Assembly: GCA_947473475.1 (NCBI GenBank)
Contig: CANJBZ010000040.1
Span: 1-35,364 of the forward strand
Direction of reading: 5' to 3'
Length of the DNA: 35,364 bases
DNA from: Alphaproteobacteria bacterium
Lineage (GTDB): Bacteria; Pseudomonadota; Alphaproteobacteria; Micropepsales; Micropepsaceae
This document shows, in pieces, positions 23,321 to 31,385 of the stretch; position 1 is the stretch's first letter, and the number at the start of each line of letters is the position of its first letter. The notes under the pieces were generated by a model that was not told the origin of the DNA, searched no databases, and saw only the letters and a program-made list of their open reading frames with translations. Position numbers and translations under genes: made by a program.

Positions 23321-23400
23321 CCATTGTTGCGCCCAGCGCCCGGAGCCCTGACTTCCCGATCACGCCTTACGGGCAACCACGATTCCTGCTCCTAAGCAAT

Positions 23401-24657
23401 TCACTGCGATGGCAGCAACCCCACCACGGCGCCGGTCATGCCGGATGCGATGGTACCCGAAATGAGGGCCTTGAGCGCCAGTTCAACGACCTCCCCGCGC
23501 CGCTCCGGCACCATCCCGGATATCGCGGCGATCAGGATGCCGACCGAGCCGAGATTGGCGAAGCCGCACATCGCGTACAGCATGATCAGCCGCGAGCGCA
23601 CGGACAGCACCCCGTCGGGCAGCGCGGAGAGTTTCAGATAGGCGATGAACTCGTTGAGGATTGTCTTGGTGCCGAGAAGCGCGCCCGCATCCGCCGCTTC
23701 GGACGCCGGAATACCGTACAGCCACACCACCGGCCAAAACAGCCAGCCGAATATCCGTTCCACGGTAATGGGCGCCCCGTTCAGCGAAGGCATGCCCGCG
23801 AGCAGCAGATTGGCCAGCGCGACAAGCGCCACCATGACGATCAGCATGGCGATGATGCCGAGATAAAGCTTCAGGCCGTCCTCCGTCCCCCGGGCAATCG
23901 CGTCCATGCTGGAGCGGTAAGACACTTCGCTATGCGCGTGCGCCGGTGTGGTCGGCTCGCCCGGCACCATCAGGCGGGCCGTCAGAATGGCGGCGGGAAG
24001 AGAGATAAAGGACGCGACCAGGATGTGCCCGAGCGCGCCCGGAACGGCAGGCTCCAGCACCGTCGCGTAAAGCACCATGACCGTACCGGCCACGGTCGAT
24101 AATCCCACCGTGAAGAGGATGAACAACTCGCTCCGGGTCAGTTGCGCCAAGTACGGGCGGATCAGGAGCGGCGCTTCGATCATGCCGAGGAAAATTGTCG
24201 AAGCCGCGCCGAGCCCGACCGCGCCGCCGATTCCCATGGTCTTCTGCAGCACATAGGCAAACCCCCGCACGATCACGGGCAGAATCCGCCAATGCCACAA
24301 CAGCGCGGAGAGCGCCGACATCACCAGGATCAGCGGCAGCGCCTGAAAGGCCAGACTGCCCATGTTCTGGGGTTTGGCCACATCGAAAGGCGCCGCGCCG
24401 CCCCCGATATAGCCGAACACAAACGAGGTTCCCGCCGTCGTTGCCGAGGACAGCGCATCGACAACCCGGTTCAGCTGGTACAATGCGTTGCGCGCGAACG
24501 GTATTTCCAGCAGCACGGCAGCAATGCCGATTTGAAGGGCGAGCGCCATCAGGACGAGGCGCCACGAGAACGCCTTCCGCCTGTTCTCAGACAGCGCCCA
24601 CGCCACGAGCACGAGCACGCTGAGTCCAAACGCGCTCTGCAACTGAAGCCACGTCAT
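23401..24657 (-). CDS. Concentrative nucleoside transporter (CNT / NupC family), 418 aa
   Basis: Inner-membrane proton- or sodium-coupled nucleoside importer. The polypeptide has about eight to ten hydrophobic segments. CNT hallmarks include TSFVFGYIGGG near 76-86, QALPLILVMSALSALLWHWR, MGIGGAVGLGAASTIFLGMI with EAPLLIRPYL (the substrate-binding QTEAPLLI-type region), then LLGTKTILNEFIAYLKL and C-terminal YAMCGFANLGSVGILIAAIS. The usual E-A-P-L and N-E-F motifs are intact. The ATG at 24657 is chosen; a TTG at 24675 is also open. It lies 80 bases upstream of the lipoprotein hydrolase gene on the same strand. Confidence 0.94.
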   Translation of the reverse strand: MTWLQLQSAFGLSVLVLVAWALSENRRKAFSWRLVLMALALQIGIAAVLLEIPFARNALYQLNRVVDALSSATTAGTSFVFGYIGGGAAPFDVAKPQNMGSLAFQALPLILVMSALSALLWHWRILPVIVRGFAYVLQKTMGIGGAVGLGAASTIFLGMIEAPLLIRPYLAQLTRSELFILFTVGLSTVAGTVMVLYATVLEPAVPGALGHILVASFISLPAAILTARLMVPGEPTTPAHAHSEVSYRSSMDAIARGTEDGLKLYLGIIAMLIVMVALVALANLLLAGMPSLNGAPITVERIFGWLFWPVVWLYGIPASEAADAGALLGTKTILNEFIAYLKLSALPDGVLSVRSRLIMLYAMCGFANLGSVGILIAAISGMVPERRGEVVELALKALISGTIASGMTGAVVGLLPSQ

Positions 24658-24743
24658 ATCGGTAATGCGCCCCAATCCCCGTCCGATCTATACGGTTCCG
24701 GAACAGCCCATGCAAAACCGGCTGTACGCGCACGAAGGGCGTG

Positions 24744-26180
24744 TCAGGCCGCTTGGTAGAGAGAAACGATTCGCTCGGGCGGGAATGAAGCGGTGACGGT
24801 CGTGCCGCGGCCTAGCGTACTTTCTATGGCCAATGCCCCGCCATGAAGCCCGAGCAACTGCTTGGTGAGGGGCAGGCCCAGCCCAGTGCCCTCATATTTG
24901 CGAGCCAGCTTGTTGTCGACTTGGCCGAAGCGCTCCAGGGCGAGTGGGATTTGCTCCGCCGACATTCCGATGCCGGTGTCGGTCACGCGAATGTCGAGTC
25001 CCTGCGCGGTGCATGTCGCCGAAATGCGCACCTCACCGCCCTCGCCGGTGAACTTCACGGCATTGGACAGCAGGTTCAGGAAAATCTGCCGCAGCCGGCG
25101 CCTGTCGGCGCGAAGACCGGGCAGCTCGGGATCGATTGTCTCCAAGACCGTGACTTTGCCCTTGCTCGCCTGGGGTTCCAGGAACCGCATGCAATCCAGA
25201 ATGATCTCCCGAAGATTCAGAACCTCTTCGCTCAAATCCAGACAGGCCGCGTCGAGCTTCGCGAAATCCAACACGTCGTTGATCAAGCCAAGCAGATGAC
25301 TGCCGCTGGCAAAAATGGATTCGGCGTAAGAGCGGTAGCGTGCATTGTTGATCGGGCCGAGCAACTCCGTCTTCAGGATTTCCGAAAAGCCCAATATGGC
25401 GTTCAACGGGGTGCGCAATTCATGGCTCATATTCGCCAGAAACGCCGACTTTGCGACGTCGGCAGCTTTGGCTTCGTCGCGGGCGCGCAAAAGTTCTTCG
25501 GCACGTTCGCGCAGCCGGTCGTCGGCACGCTGGCGTTCGATCACGCGGCCCAATTGCGCGCCGATCTGCGCCATAAGCTCCAACAGCGCGTCGTCTGGTT
25601 CGCGCGCATCGCCGGCAAAGAACTCAAGCACCGCGACGACATCGTCGCCCGACAGAACGGGGAACGCCGTCGCACCTTTCAGTCCGCAGGTCAGGGCAAC
25701 GGCGCGGCGCGGAAAATTGTTGCTTTCCGTAACATCGTGCAGCCACAGGGGCCGGCCTGTGGCCAGAACCTGACCCGGCAATCCTACACCGGCGCGAAAA
25801 TCCAACTCTTCCGTTGCGCGGCGGAACTCTTCGATCCGTTCGCTCTGGGGCCCAAACCACATTCCGGTCGAGCGCAGGCATAACGCTTCTCCGCTCCCCT
25901 CCGCCAGATAGGAATGCCCGACCTGCCAATTGTTGAATTCACATATCTGCACCACCACGAAATGCAGCGCGTCTTTCACAGAGGACGTTTGATTGGATGC
26001 TGCCGCGATTTTCGCAAGCAACTGCACCTGCCGTTGCTTCTCGTAAAGATCGCGAAGACGGCTGACCGCAATGGCGTCCGTTTGCAGGCGAATGGCCCGC
26101 TCGCGTTCGAGCTGGCTTTGCAGGCGCTGTATTTCAGCCCGCAAGTCCTCCTCGGCTGCCATCAATGTCGCGTCTGCCAA
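24744..26180 (-). CDS. Cytoplasmic GAF-domain histidine kinase, 478 aa
   Basis: Order of domains: coiled coil at about 8-60, GAF sensor domain at about 65-215 (NNWQVGHSYLAEGSG, GVGLPGQVLATGRPLWLHDV, FPVLSGDDVVAVLEFFAG), HisKA with [15 protein letters not shown] (His253), and HATPase with NLLSNAVKFTGEGG, DTGIGM and GTGLGLPLTK. No membrane segment, no receiver domain. The HisKA context (ILGFSEILKTELLGP...YAESIFASGSHLLGLINDVL) is of the PleC/DivJ type. A TTG at 26180 with GGGAG eight bases upstream is used; ATG 26162 is the alternative. Transcribed after the DUF1491 gene in the same direction, 102 bases away. No cognate response regulator is in the window, as is usual for DivK-type kinases. Confidence 0.9.
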   Translation of the reverse strand: MADATLMAAEEDLRAEIQRLQSQLERERAIRLQTDAIAVSRLRDLYEKQRQVQLLAKIAAASNQTSSVKDALHFVVVQICEFNNWQVGHSYLAEGSGEALCLRSTGMWFGPQSERIEEFRRATEELDFRAGVGLPGQVLATGRPLWLHDVTESNNFPRRAVALTCGLKGATAFPVLSGDDVVAVLEFFAGDAREPDDALLELMAQIGAQLGRVIERQRADDRLRERAEELLRARDEAKAADVAKSAFLANMSHELRTPLNAILGFSEILKTELLGPINNARYRSYAESIFASGSHLLGLINDVLDFAKLDAACLDLSEEVLNLREIILDCMRFLEPQASKGKVTVLETIDPELPGLRADRRRLRQIFLNLLSNAVKFTGEGGEVRISATCTAQGLDIRVTDTGIGMSAEQIPLALERFGQVDNKLARKYEGTGLGLPLTKQLLGLHGGALAIESTLGRGTTVTASFPPERIVSLYQAA

Positions 26181-26282
26181 CAGCCAAGCTCCCGCTTCAA
26201 CGGTCTGGTCGATAGGTAAAATTAGTCAATCTTCGTTAATCAAAACTAAAACCACTCCGCCGCGGCCACGTCTAATCAATAA

Positions 26283-26609
26283 TCATAAGACCGGCTCATC
26301 GACGAAGGGCCGCCCCGCGCGATCTTCGATCTCGACAATCCAGATATCGGGATCGATTCGAATCTGCTTGGCGAAGTACTCTGAAACCTTTGCCTCGTCG
26401 GCCGCCTCGCCCACGGGACGCGTCCAGACGCGCTCCTCACCCCGGCGTGCGGGGCTCATCACCATGAGCGTGCCATCGAGACGGTTCAGCTTTATAAAAA
26501 CGGCCCCAGCCTCGTCGGAACCTCGCCGCACCAGATAGGCGGATGCGCCCGCGGTTTCACAACGGCGAATGAGCGCCTGTACGTAAATGCTGCTTTTTAG
26601 CCGGATCAT
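26283..26609 (-). CDS. DUF1491 family protein, 108 aa
   Basis: The product matches the alphaproteobacterial DUF1491 family by its blocks: RLKSSIYVQALIRRCETAG, AYLVRRGSDEAGAVFIKL, ERVWTRPVG and the C-terminal RIDPDIWIVEIEDRAGRPF. The 'DPDIWIVEIEDRxGRxF' block is the family hallmark. The function is unknown and the family is almost confined to Alphaproteobacteria. It lies 29 bases after the membrane kinase gene and 102 bases before the GAF kinase gene, all on the minus strand. Confidence 0.9.
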   Translation of the reverse strand: MIRLKSSIYVQALIRRCETAGASAYLVRRGSDEAGAVFIKLNRLDGTLMVMSPARRGEERVWTRPVGEAADEAKVSEYFAKQIRIDPDIWIVEIEDRAGRPFVDEPVL

Positions 26610-26638
26610 GGAATTCGCAAATCAGCGGAAAGCGCAGA

Positions 26639-28324
26639 CTAGCCGGTTTTCAGCTTGCGGTCCGCAACAAGGACCGCCGCAGGCAAAATGCTTTTGGCGC
26701 CCTGCGCGGCGTTGGGAAGCGTGATGGTGACGCATGTTCCTTCCCCGACAGTCGATTCAATCTTCATTTCGCCGCCATGCAAATGCGTCAGCGCGCGTAC
26801 AAGCGCAAGCCCCAGTCCGGTGCCCTCTTTGGATCGCGTGTATTCGCTTTCCACTTGTTCAAAAGGCTTTCCCAGCCGCTGGAGATCGGCCTCGCTGATG
26901 CCGACGCCTGTATCGGCGACCGCGATTTCCAGCGTTCCCTTGACCGCCCGCGCAGCTAGCGACACCTTTCCGTTTGCTTGCGTGTATTTGACCCCGTTTG
27001 AAAGCAGGTTCGTCAGAATCTGCAGGACCGCGCGCTTGTCGGCAGTAACCTGGCGCACCCCGGGGGCAATGTCGTGGGCGAGCGCCACACCATGGCGCTG
27101 CGCCTGCAAGCTCACAAAGCCGACCGCCTGGTTCAGCAAATCATCGAGCTCGAAAACCTCCGGCGTGATCGTGAACCTCCCGGCCTCAATTTTCGACATA
27201 TCGAGGATCGAGTTGATCAGCTCCAAAAGGTGCGAGCCGCTTTCGTGGACCAAACGCGTATATTCGAGATACCGGGGGTTGCCCAAAGGCCCGAAATATT
27301 CCCGCGACATGACCTCGGAGAAGCCGATGATCGCGTTCAGGGGCGTCCGCAGCTCGTGGCTCATGTTCGCAAGAAAGCGCGATTTTGCGCGGCTTGCTTC
27401 TTCGGCTTGATCGCGGGCCTGGATGAGCGCGCGCTCCTGCGCTTTGCGGCGGGTTATGTCGCGGGTGACCGCAACGATTTCAGCCTTCACATTGCGGCAG
27501 CGCAATTCGCACCAGACATACGTGCCCGTCTTGGACCTCAGGCGCAGTTCGGTGCTGGCAGGCCTTCCCGCTCGGGCGTCGGCAAACGCGGCGTCGAGGT
27601 TTTTCTCGTCGTCGGCATGACAGATGTCCGCTACCCGCACACCGCTCAGCTCTTCAGGCGCATGCCCCGTAAGCACGTGGAACGCATGGCTTGCAAACAG
27701 GAACCGCCCATCCGCGTCATGCGACGAGATGAGGTCCAGAGCACTTTCGGCAAGAAATTGGTATCGCGCTTCACCGGCCTCGATCGCCGCGTCGGCGGCC
27801 TGCCGCCGTTCCTGGGCTGCAATCGCCATAGCGCAGGCCTGTGCGATCGCCACCAACAGCGCCGCCGTCACCAGGAATGCATTGGGTTCGATCAGCCGCG
27901 AGAGAGGCAAGAGACCTGAAAATTGCATCATCGCAACGCCAGTAAAGCCGGCGAACGCGACAGCCCCGGAAAACACAACAGGTTTGCGCCGCCCGATCAG
28001 CGCGCCTTCAAACGGCAGAAGGACCAGCCAGACCAGGAAAGGCGAGGACAGACCGCCGGTAAAAAGGATCAGCAATGACAGCAGCGCGGCGTTGACGGCG
28101 ATCGAAGCTGCTTCAAGCGTTCGCAGTGAAACCGGCGCAAACCCCAGCCCTGCCAGTCCAAGCGGAGAGGTGACCGCGAGAAAGACCAACGTTTCCGCAG
28201 CGTCAGGACCGCCGAAAACGATTCCGTAGAGCGCGCAAAGCAACAGCCCTAACGCGCCCTTAACGGTCTGCGTCCGGACAAATTGCCACCTCGGCGAGAG
28301 GATGGCGTTCGACATCGTACTCAT
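26639..28324 (-). CDS. Membrane PAS-domain histidine kinase of PleC/DivJ type, 561 aa
   Basis: Numbered from the ATG at 28324 (TTG 28333 and GTG 28330 also open, with GGGAGA upstream). Five or six membrane segments lie within about 22-170 ([47 protein letters not shown]). A PAS domain at about 187-295 includes [20 protein letters not shown] and the PAC-type [11 protein letters not shown]. HisKA has [15 protein letters not shown] with His323, followed by [20 protein letters not shown] and [20 protein letters not shown]. HATPase has [20 protein letters not shown] and [12 protein letters not shown]. The membrane-plus-PAS layout and HisKA sequence resemble the cell-cycle kinases DivJ and PleC that act on DivK; the identity is inferred, not proved. 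First gene of the kinase group. Confidence 0.9.
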   Translation of the reverse strand: MSTMSNAILSPRWQFVRTQTVKGALGLLLCALYGIVFGGPDAAETLVFLAVTSPLGLAGLGFAPVSLRTLEAASIAVNAALLSLLILFTGGLSSPFLVWLVLLPFEGALIGRRKPVVFSGAVAFAGFTGVAMMQFSGLLPLSRLIEPNAFLVTAALLVAIAQACAMAIAAQERRQAADAAIEAGEARYQFLAESALDLISSHDADGRFLFASHAFHVLTGHAPEELSGVRVADICHADDEKNLDAAFADARAGRPASTELRLRSKTGTYVWCELRCRNVKAEIVAVTRDITRRKAQERALIQARDQAEEASRAKSRFLANMSHELRTPLNAIIGFSEVMSREYFGPLGNPRYLEYTRLVHESGSHLLELINSILDMSKIEAGRFTITPEVFELDDLLNQAVGFVSLQAQRHGVALAHDIAPGVRQVTADKRAVLQILTNLLSNGVKYTQANGKVSLAARAVKGTLEIAVADTGVGISEADLQRLGKPFEQVESEYTRSKEGTGLGLALVRALTHLHGGEMKIESTVGEGTCVTITLPNAAQGAKSILPAAVLVADRKLKTG

Positions 28325-28935
28325 TGGCACCAAACGTCTCCCGCGCCCCCGCCGGTAAACGATTCCTTACCTCAAGAACCGAATGGTTCATGTTTGCAAA
28401 GGAAGTTTAACGAAAGCTAAAGAATGGGAGCGTGGAGGCCGTGCCGGGACTGTGGCGCCTTAACCGTTTGCTAAGCATGTTGCCTGGATGGCGCCTTATC
28501 CCTGCAAATCCACGGCATTTTATGAAAGCGCTTCAGGTCTCAGCAAGGTCACGCGCATACTGTTGCCAGGTAAAGTCGTTCAAGCCGAGTGTCCCTCTCC
28601 CTTCTCGCGCTTGGAAAAAGCAGCCCGCGATTCGGCGCTCCGCTAACTCCCCCCAGCGGCTCGCCAGCGCGGGCTGTTCCTTTACTAAGGGGCCACTGCA
28701 CAGTGGCCCCCCTCGACAAACCCATTCCAGCTCGAAATAGGAGGTTGCAGAAGGCTCGCGACGGCGCCTTCCCGCGAAACTGCATCGATGCGCCTTGCCG
28801 CCAGTGACCAAAATGTGAACATTGTCCGGCGCTTCGCCGCTGAGCGAGGCCGGTTATATGGGCGCGCTGTAGCGATCACGTGGCTCTGGCCACCGTGGGC
28901 GCGTGCGAAGCAGAGACAAAACAACGGGACACCGC
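28325..28935. other. 611-base intergenic region, no protein gene seen
   Basis: Divergent promoters for the PAS kinase (leftward) and the CBS gene (rightward) should lie here. No open frame looks real. Two hairpins at 28621-28676 and 28689-28710 stand out and are listed separately. Confidence 0.5.
28613..28710 (-). ncRNA. Candidate small RNA end: two hairpins and a T-run on the minus strand
   Basis: Minus-strand reading: a perfect 10-bp hairpin GGGGCCACTG/CAGTGGCCCC (28689-28710), then a 56-nt hairpin (28621-28676) with basal stem CAGCCCGCG/CGCGGGCTG, inner stems GGCG/CGCC and CCGCT/AGCGG and symmetrical small internal loops, followed directly by CTTTTTCC. This is the shape of a structured RNA ending in a rho-independent terminator. 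No protein gene upstream on the minus strand would need this terminator. I could not match it to 6S, SRP, tmRNA or RNase P RNA, and found no clear promoter, so the 5' end is unknown. Confidence 0.35.
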
Positions 28936-29409
28936 ATGAGCTGTGCCGACATCATGACGCCAAATCCCCGCTACGTGCGCGAGGACGACACCATCGGCGA
29001 GGCGGCGCGCGAGATTATCGAGCACACCTACATCAACCTGCCCGTGGTCGATGCGGAGGGGCGCCTGGTCGGGCTCTTTGGCATTTACGACCTGCTGGCG
29101 CTGCTTGTTCCGCGCGTGGCGGTGATCGGCAATTTGCTGCCAAACTTGCGCTTCATGAGCGATGACGATTCCGAGCTGCACCGGAAATATCTAAGCCTCA
29201 AAGACAATCCGGTCCGCCGGGCGGTCAACCGCGAAGCGGCGCGGGTCTATGCCGACACGCCGCTCATTGAGGCCATCCGGCTGTTCTGCCTCAATCACAC
29301 CACCATTCCTGTCGTCGAACGCGGCTCGGACCGGCTTGTCGGGATGATCTCATACTGGGACGCGGCACGGCACATCGTCGCCCCGAAGAATGCGGCGCCC
29401 GGCGGATGA
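28936..29409 (+). CDS. Two-CBS-domain regulatory protein, 157 aa
   Basis: The ATG at 28936 starts MSCADIMTPNPRYVREDDT. CBS1 covers roughly residues 5-65 (IGEAAREIIEHTYINLPVVD, GRLVGLFGIYDLLALLVPR) and CBS2 roughly 95-150 (EAARVYADTPLIEAIRLFCL, HTTIPVVERG, RLVGMISYWDAARHIV). CBS pairs bind adenosine nucleotides such as AMP, ATP or c-di-AMP and regulate partner proteins. The stop overlaps the permease start by four bases (ATGA), so the two products are coupled and the CBS protein probably regulates that transporter. Confidence 0.9.
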   Translation: MSCADIMTPNPRYVREDDTIGEAAREIIEHTYINLPVVDAEGRLVGLFGIYDLLALLVPRVAVIGNLLPNLRFMSDDDSELHRKYLSLKDNPVRRAVNREAARVYADTPLIEAIRLFCLNHTTIPVVERGSDRLVGMISYWDAARHIVAPKNAAPGG

Positions 29410-30731
29410 CCTCCGCCGCCGGGACCGCCACAAGCGCGATGCTGTTTCCTGCCGCGCTGTTTGTATTGGCCTACGCCGCGATCATGAGCGAGCGCGTCAA
29501 CCGCGCTCTTGTGGCGCTGCTCGGCGCCGGACTCGCCATCCTCGCTGGAATGCTCAATCAAGAGCAGGCAATCGCGGCCGTCGATTTCAACACGCTCGCG
29601 CTTCTCACCGGCATGATGATCATTGTTGGTATTGCCAGAAAGAGTGGGCTTTTCGGCTATGTCGCCATTCGCGCTGCACAAATCATGCGTGCAAGGCCGG
29701 CCGGCATTCTCATCGCTCTGCCGGTGATCACGGCGATCCTTTCGGCCCTGCTCGACAATGTCACCACGGTCTTGCTGATCGTGCCGGTGACGATGGTGAT
29801 ATGCTCCGAGCTGAAGGTACGGCGCTATCCGTTCCTGTTTGCGGAGATATTCGCCAGCAACATCGGCGGCACGGCAACCCTTATCGGCGATCCGCCCAAC
29901 ATCCTTATTGGCTCGGCGGTGGGCCTGACCTTCAACGATTTTGTCTTCGCGCTGACTCCCGTCGTCCTTGTGATCCTGGTTGTGCAGACCGCGTTGAACC
30001 ACGTCATCTGGGGACGGCACTTGCACGCTGCCGGCGCGGATCGCCAACGAGTCATGGCCATGAACGCGGACAGCGCGATCGAGGACAAGCGGCTGCTCTG
30101 GCTTTCCTTGGCTGTCATGGCTGCGACCATTCTGGGATTTGTTCTCGCCCGGCCGCTGGCGGTGGAGGCCGGAACCGTCGCGCTCATCGGAGCGGCCGCT
30201 CTCATGCTGCTGGAGACAATCGCGCACCCGCGCGAGCACCACGCGGAGTTGGTTACGTCCGCTCTCAATCAGGTAGAATGGGTGACGATCTTCTTCTTTA
30301 TCGGCCTGTTCGTGCTCGTCGGAGCAATTGAACAAGCGGGCGTGCTGCGGTTCCTATCCCATCAGCTGCTGACCGCGACCGGCGGCGACCTTCACACAAC
30401 CGCGCTCGGCATTCTGTGGGGCTCGGCCATTCTTTCCGCGCTCGTGGACAACATTCCTTTCGTCGCAAGCATGATCCCGCTCATTCAGGAGCTGGCGCCC
30501 GCGATGGGGGGAGACGAAGCGATCCGGCCGCTTTGGTGGGCCCTTGCGCTCGGCGCCTGTCTCGGCGGCAACGGAACTTTGATAGGAGCCAGCGCCAACC
30601 TCATTGTCGCCGGAATCGCCGAGCGCGCCGGAGAGCGCATCGGCTTCATGGCGTTCCTTCGCTTAGCCTTCCCATTGATGCTTCTGCAAATTGCCATATG
30701 TAACGTTTATGTCGTCTGGCGCTTTTTCTAA
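29406..30731 (+). CDS. ArsB/NhaD-type (P-permease, SLC13/CitMHS-like) transporter, 441 aa
   Basis: Inner-membrane ion transporter with about 11 hydrophobic segments. Family hallmarks: LTGMMIIVGIARKSGLFGYV, the first hairpin motif LDNVTTVLLIVPVTMVI, FASNIGGTATLIGDPPNILI, and in the second half SALVDNIPFVASMIPLIQEL and CLGGNGTLIGASANLIVAGI. These match the ArsB/NhaD superfamily containing Na+/H+ antiporters, arsenite pumps and the animal P protein. Substrate is not decided by sequence; there are no arsenic resistance genes nearby. The ATGA overlap with the CBS gene is notable. Its end overlaps the start of the next small lipoprotein gene by 23 bases. Confidence 0.9.
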   Translation: MTSAAGTATSAMLFPAALFVLAYAAIMSERVNRALVALLGAGLAILAGMLNQEQAIAAVDFNTLALLTGMMIIVGIARKSGLFGYVAIRAAQIMRARPAGILIALPVITAILSALLDNVTTVLLIVPVTMVICSELKVRRYPFLFAEIFASNIGGTATLIGDPPNILIGSAVGLTFNDFVFALTPVVLVILVVQTALNHVIWGRHLHAAGADRQRVMAMNADSAIEDKRLLWLSLAVMAATILGFVLARPLAVEAGTVALIGAAALMLLETIAHPREHHAELVTSALNQVEWVTIFFFIGLFVLVGAIEQAGVLRFLSHQLLTATGGDLHTTALGILWGSAILSALVDNIPFVASMIPLIQELAPAMGGDEAIRPLWWALALGACLGGNGTLIGASANLIVAGIAERAGERIGFMAFLRLAFPLMLLQIAICNVYVVWRFF

Positions 30732-30990
30732 AAAACTAAGGTCGCGGCTTGCGGCGCTTCTTCCCTGCGCCGCCGTGATGGCCTGCGTCACCGGCGAGCC
30801 TGCCGATCGCTCACCGTCGTATGACGCCGGTTTCGGCGATGGTTGCGCGACGGCAAACAGCGAAGGCGCGCCGGTCCTGCGCACGGCGACCCGTGACGAA
30901 GCCGCCTTTTCTGGGGATGCAGATTATCGGGCCGGGTGGATCTCGGGCCATGCCGCGTGCCGGATGACGTCCGGCACGCCCCGTCTGTGA
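30709..30990 (+). CDS. Small lipoprotein, 93 aa
   Basis: The ATG at 30709 lies inside the end of the permease gene. The N-terminus MSSGAFSKKLRSRLAALLPC continues to VMACVTG, a plausible lipobox. The mature part contains YDAGFGDGCATAN and DADYRAGWISGHAACRM: two copies of a Y-x-AG-(F/W)-x-x-G-x-x-x(A)C pattern, the first cysteine in GDGC and the second in AAC. Two conserved cysteines suggest a disulfide or metal site. Small lipoproteins with this pattern occur in Alphaproteobacteria as hypotheticals (from memory). Possibly co-transcribed with the permease. Confidence 0.65.
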   Translation: MSSGAFSKKLRSRLAALLPCAAVMACVTGEPADRSPSYDAGFGDGCATANSEGAPVLRTATRDEAAFSGDADYRAGWISGHAACRMTSGTPRL

Positions 30991-31148
30991 CAGCCGGGGC
31001 GCAGGCGCCACGCGAACTAATCCCTACACGGGGCGGGATTTTATCCTCATGCGTTAAGGCTGGCTGTGGAGACAAGCCCGTCACAAAAAGTTCTTCCGTG
31101 AACGAAGCTTTTGTTAACGGGAAGCCCTCAGGATGGTCAGGCGGAATC

Positions 31149-31176
31149 TTGCGCGTCCGTACAAGGAGCGTATACT
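31149..31176 (+). promoter_or_regulatory. Possible promoter before the 43-codon ORF
   Basis: TTGCGC at 31149-31154 and TATACT at 31171-31176 are 16 bases apart. The direct repeat TCCGTAC occurs once inside the spacer and once just after the -10 element, 22 bases later, a placement suitable for an operator. Confidence 0.45.
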
Positions 31177-31214
31177 CCGTACACGATACACTTCCTGCGT
31201 CTGGAGGAGGAAAC

Positions 31215-31346
31215 ATGCTTCTGGCACGGCTCGTTACTGTGAAGACAGATTCTCCGGGCGCCCATCAGCAGCATTCCGGGGGCGTTTCCGCGACCGCATT
31301 TGAACGGATCCTGAAGCGGCTTGCGGCCCTTATGGGCCGGAAATAG
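31215..31346 (+). CDS. Small ORF, 43 aa, with strong ribosome binding site
   Basis: The ATG at 31215 is preceded by GGAGGAGGAAAC, one of the best ribosome binding sites in the window, and about 39 bases further up by a good -10 element. The product starts MLLARLVTVKTDSPGAHQQ and ends RILKRLAALMGRK, with a hydrophilic middle and an amphipathic basic C-terminal helix. There is no known family. It converges on the fatty-acid oxidation operon. Evidence for translation is only the initiation region. Confidence 0.5.
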   Translation: MLLARLVTVKTDSPGAHQQHSGGVSATAFERILKRLAALMGRK

Positions 31347-31385
31347 CGGCAATTCTCCGGCCGGACGGCCTGTGGAAACGGCGGC

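Noticed and set aside
28533..28811. Minus-strand ORF of 92 codons across the hairpin region, and the idea of a tmRNA tag.
   Set aside because: No ribosome binding site or conserved protein pattern; the end of the ORF does not look like an alphaproteobacterial tag peptide and no tRNA-like ends were found.
29295..30335. A 346-codon minus-strand frame opposite the CBS and permease genes.
   Set aside because: Very rich in His, Arg, Asp and Gln, as expected for the complement of a membrane protein gene; the sense-strand genes have clear family motifs.
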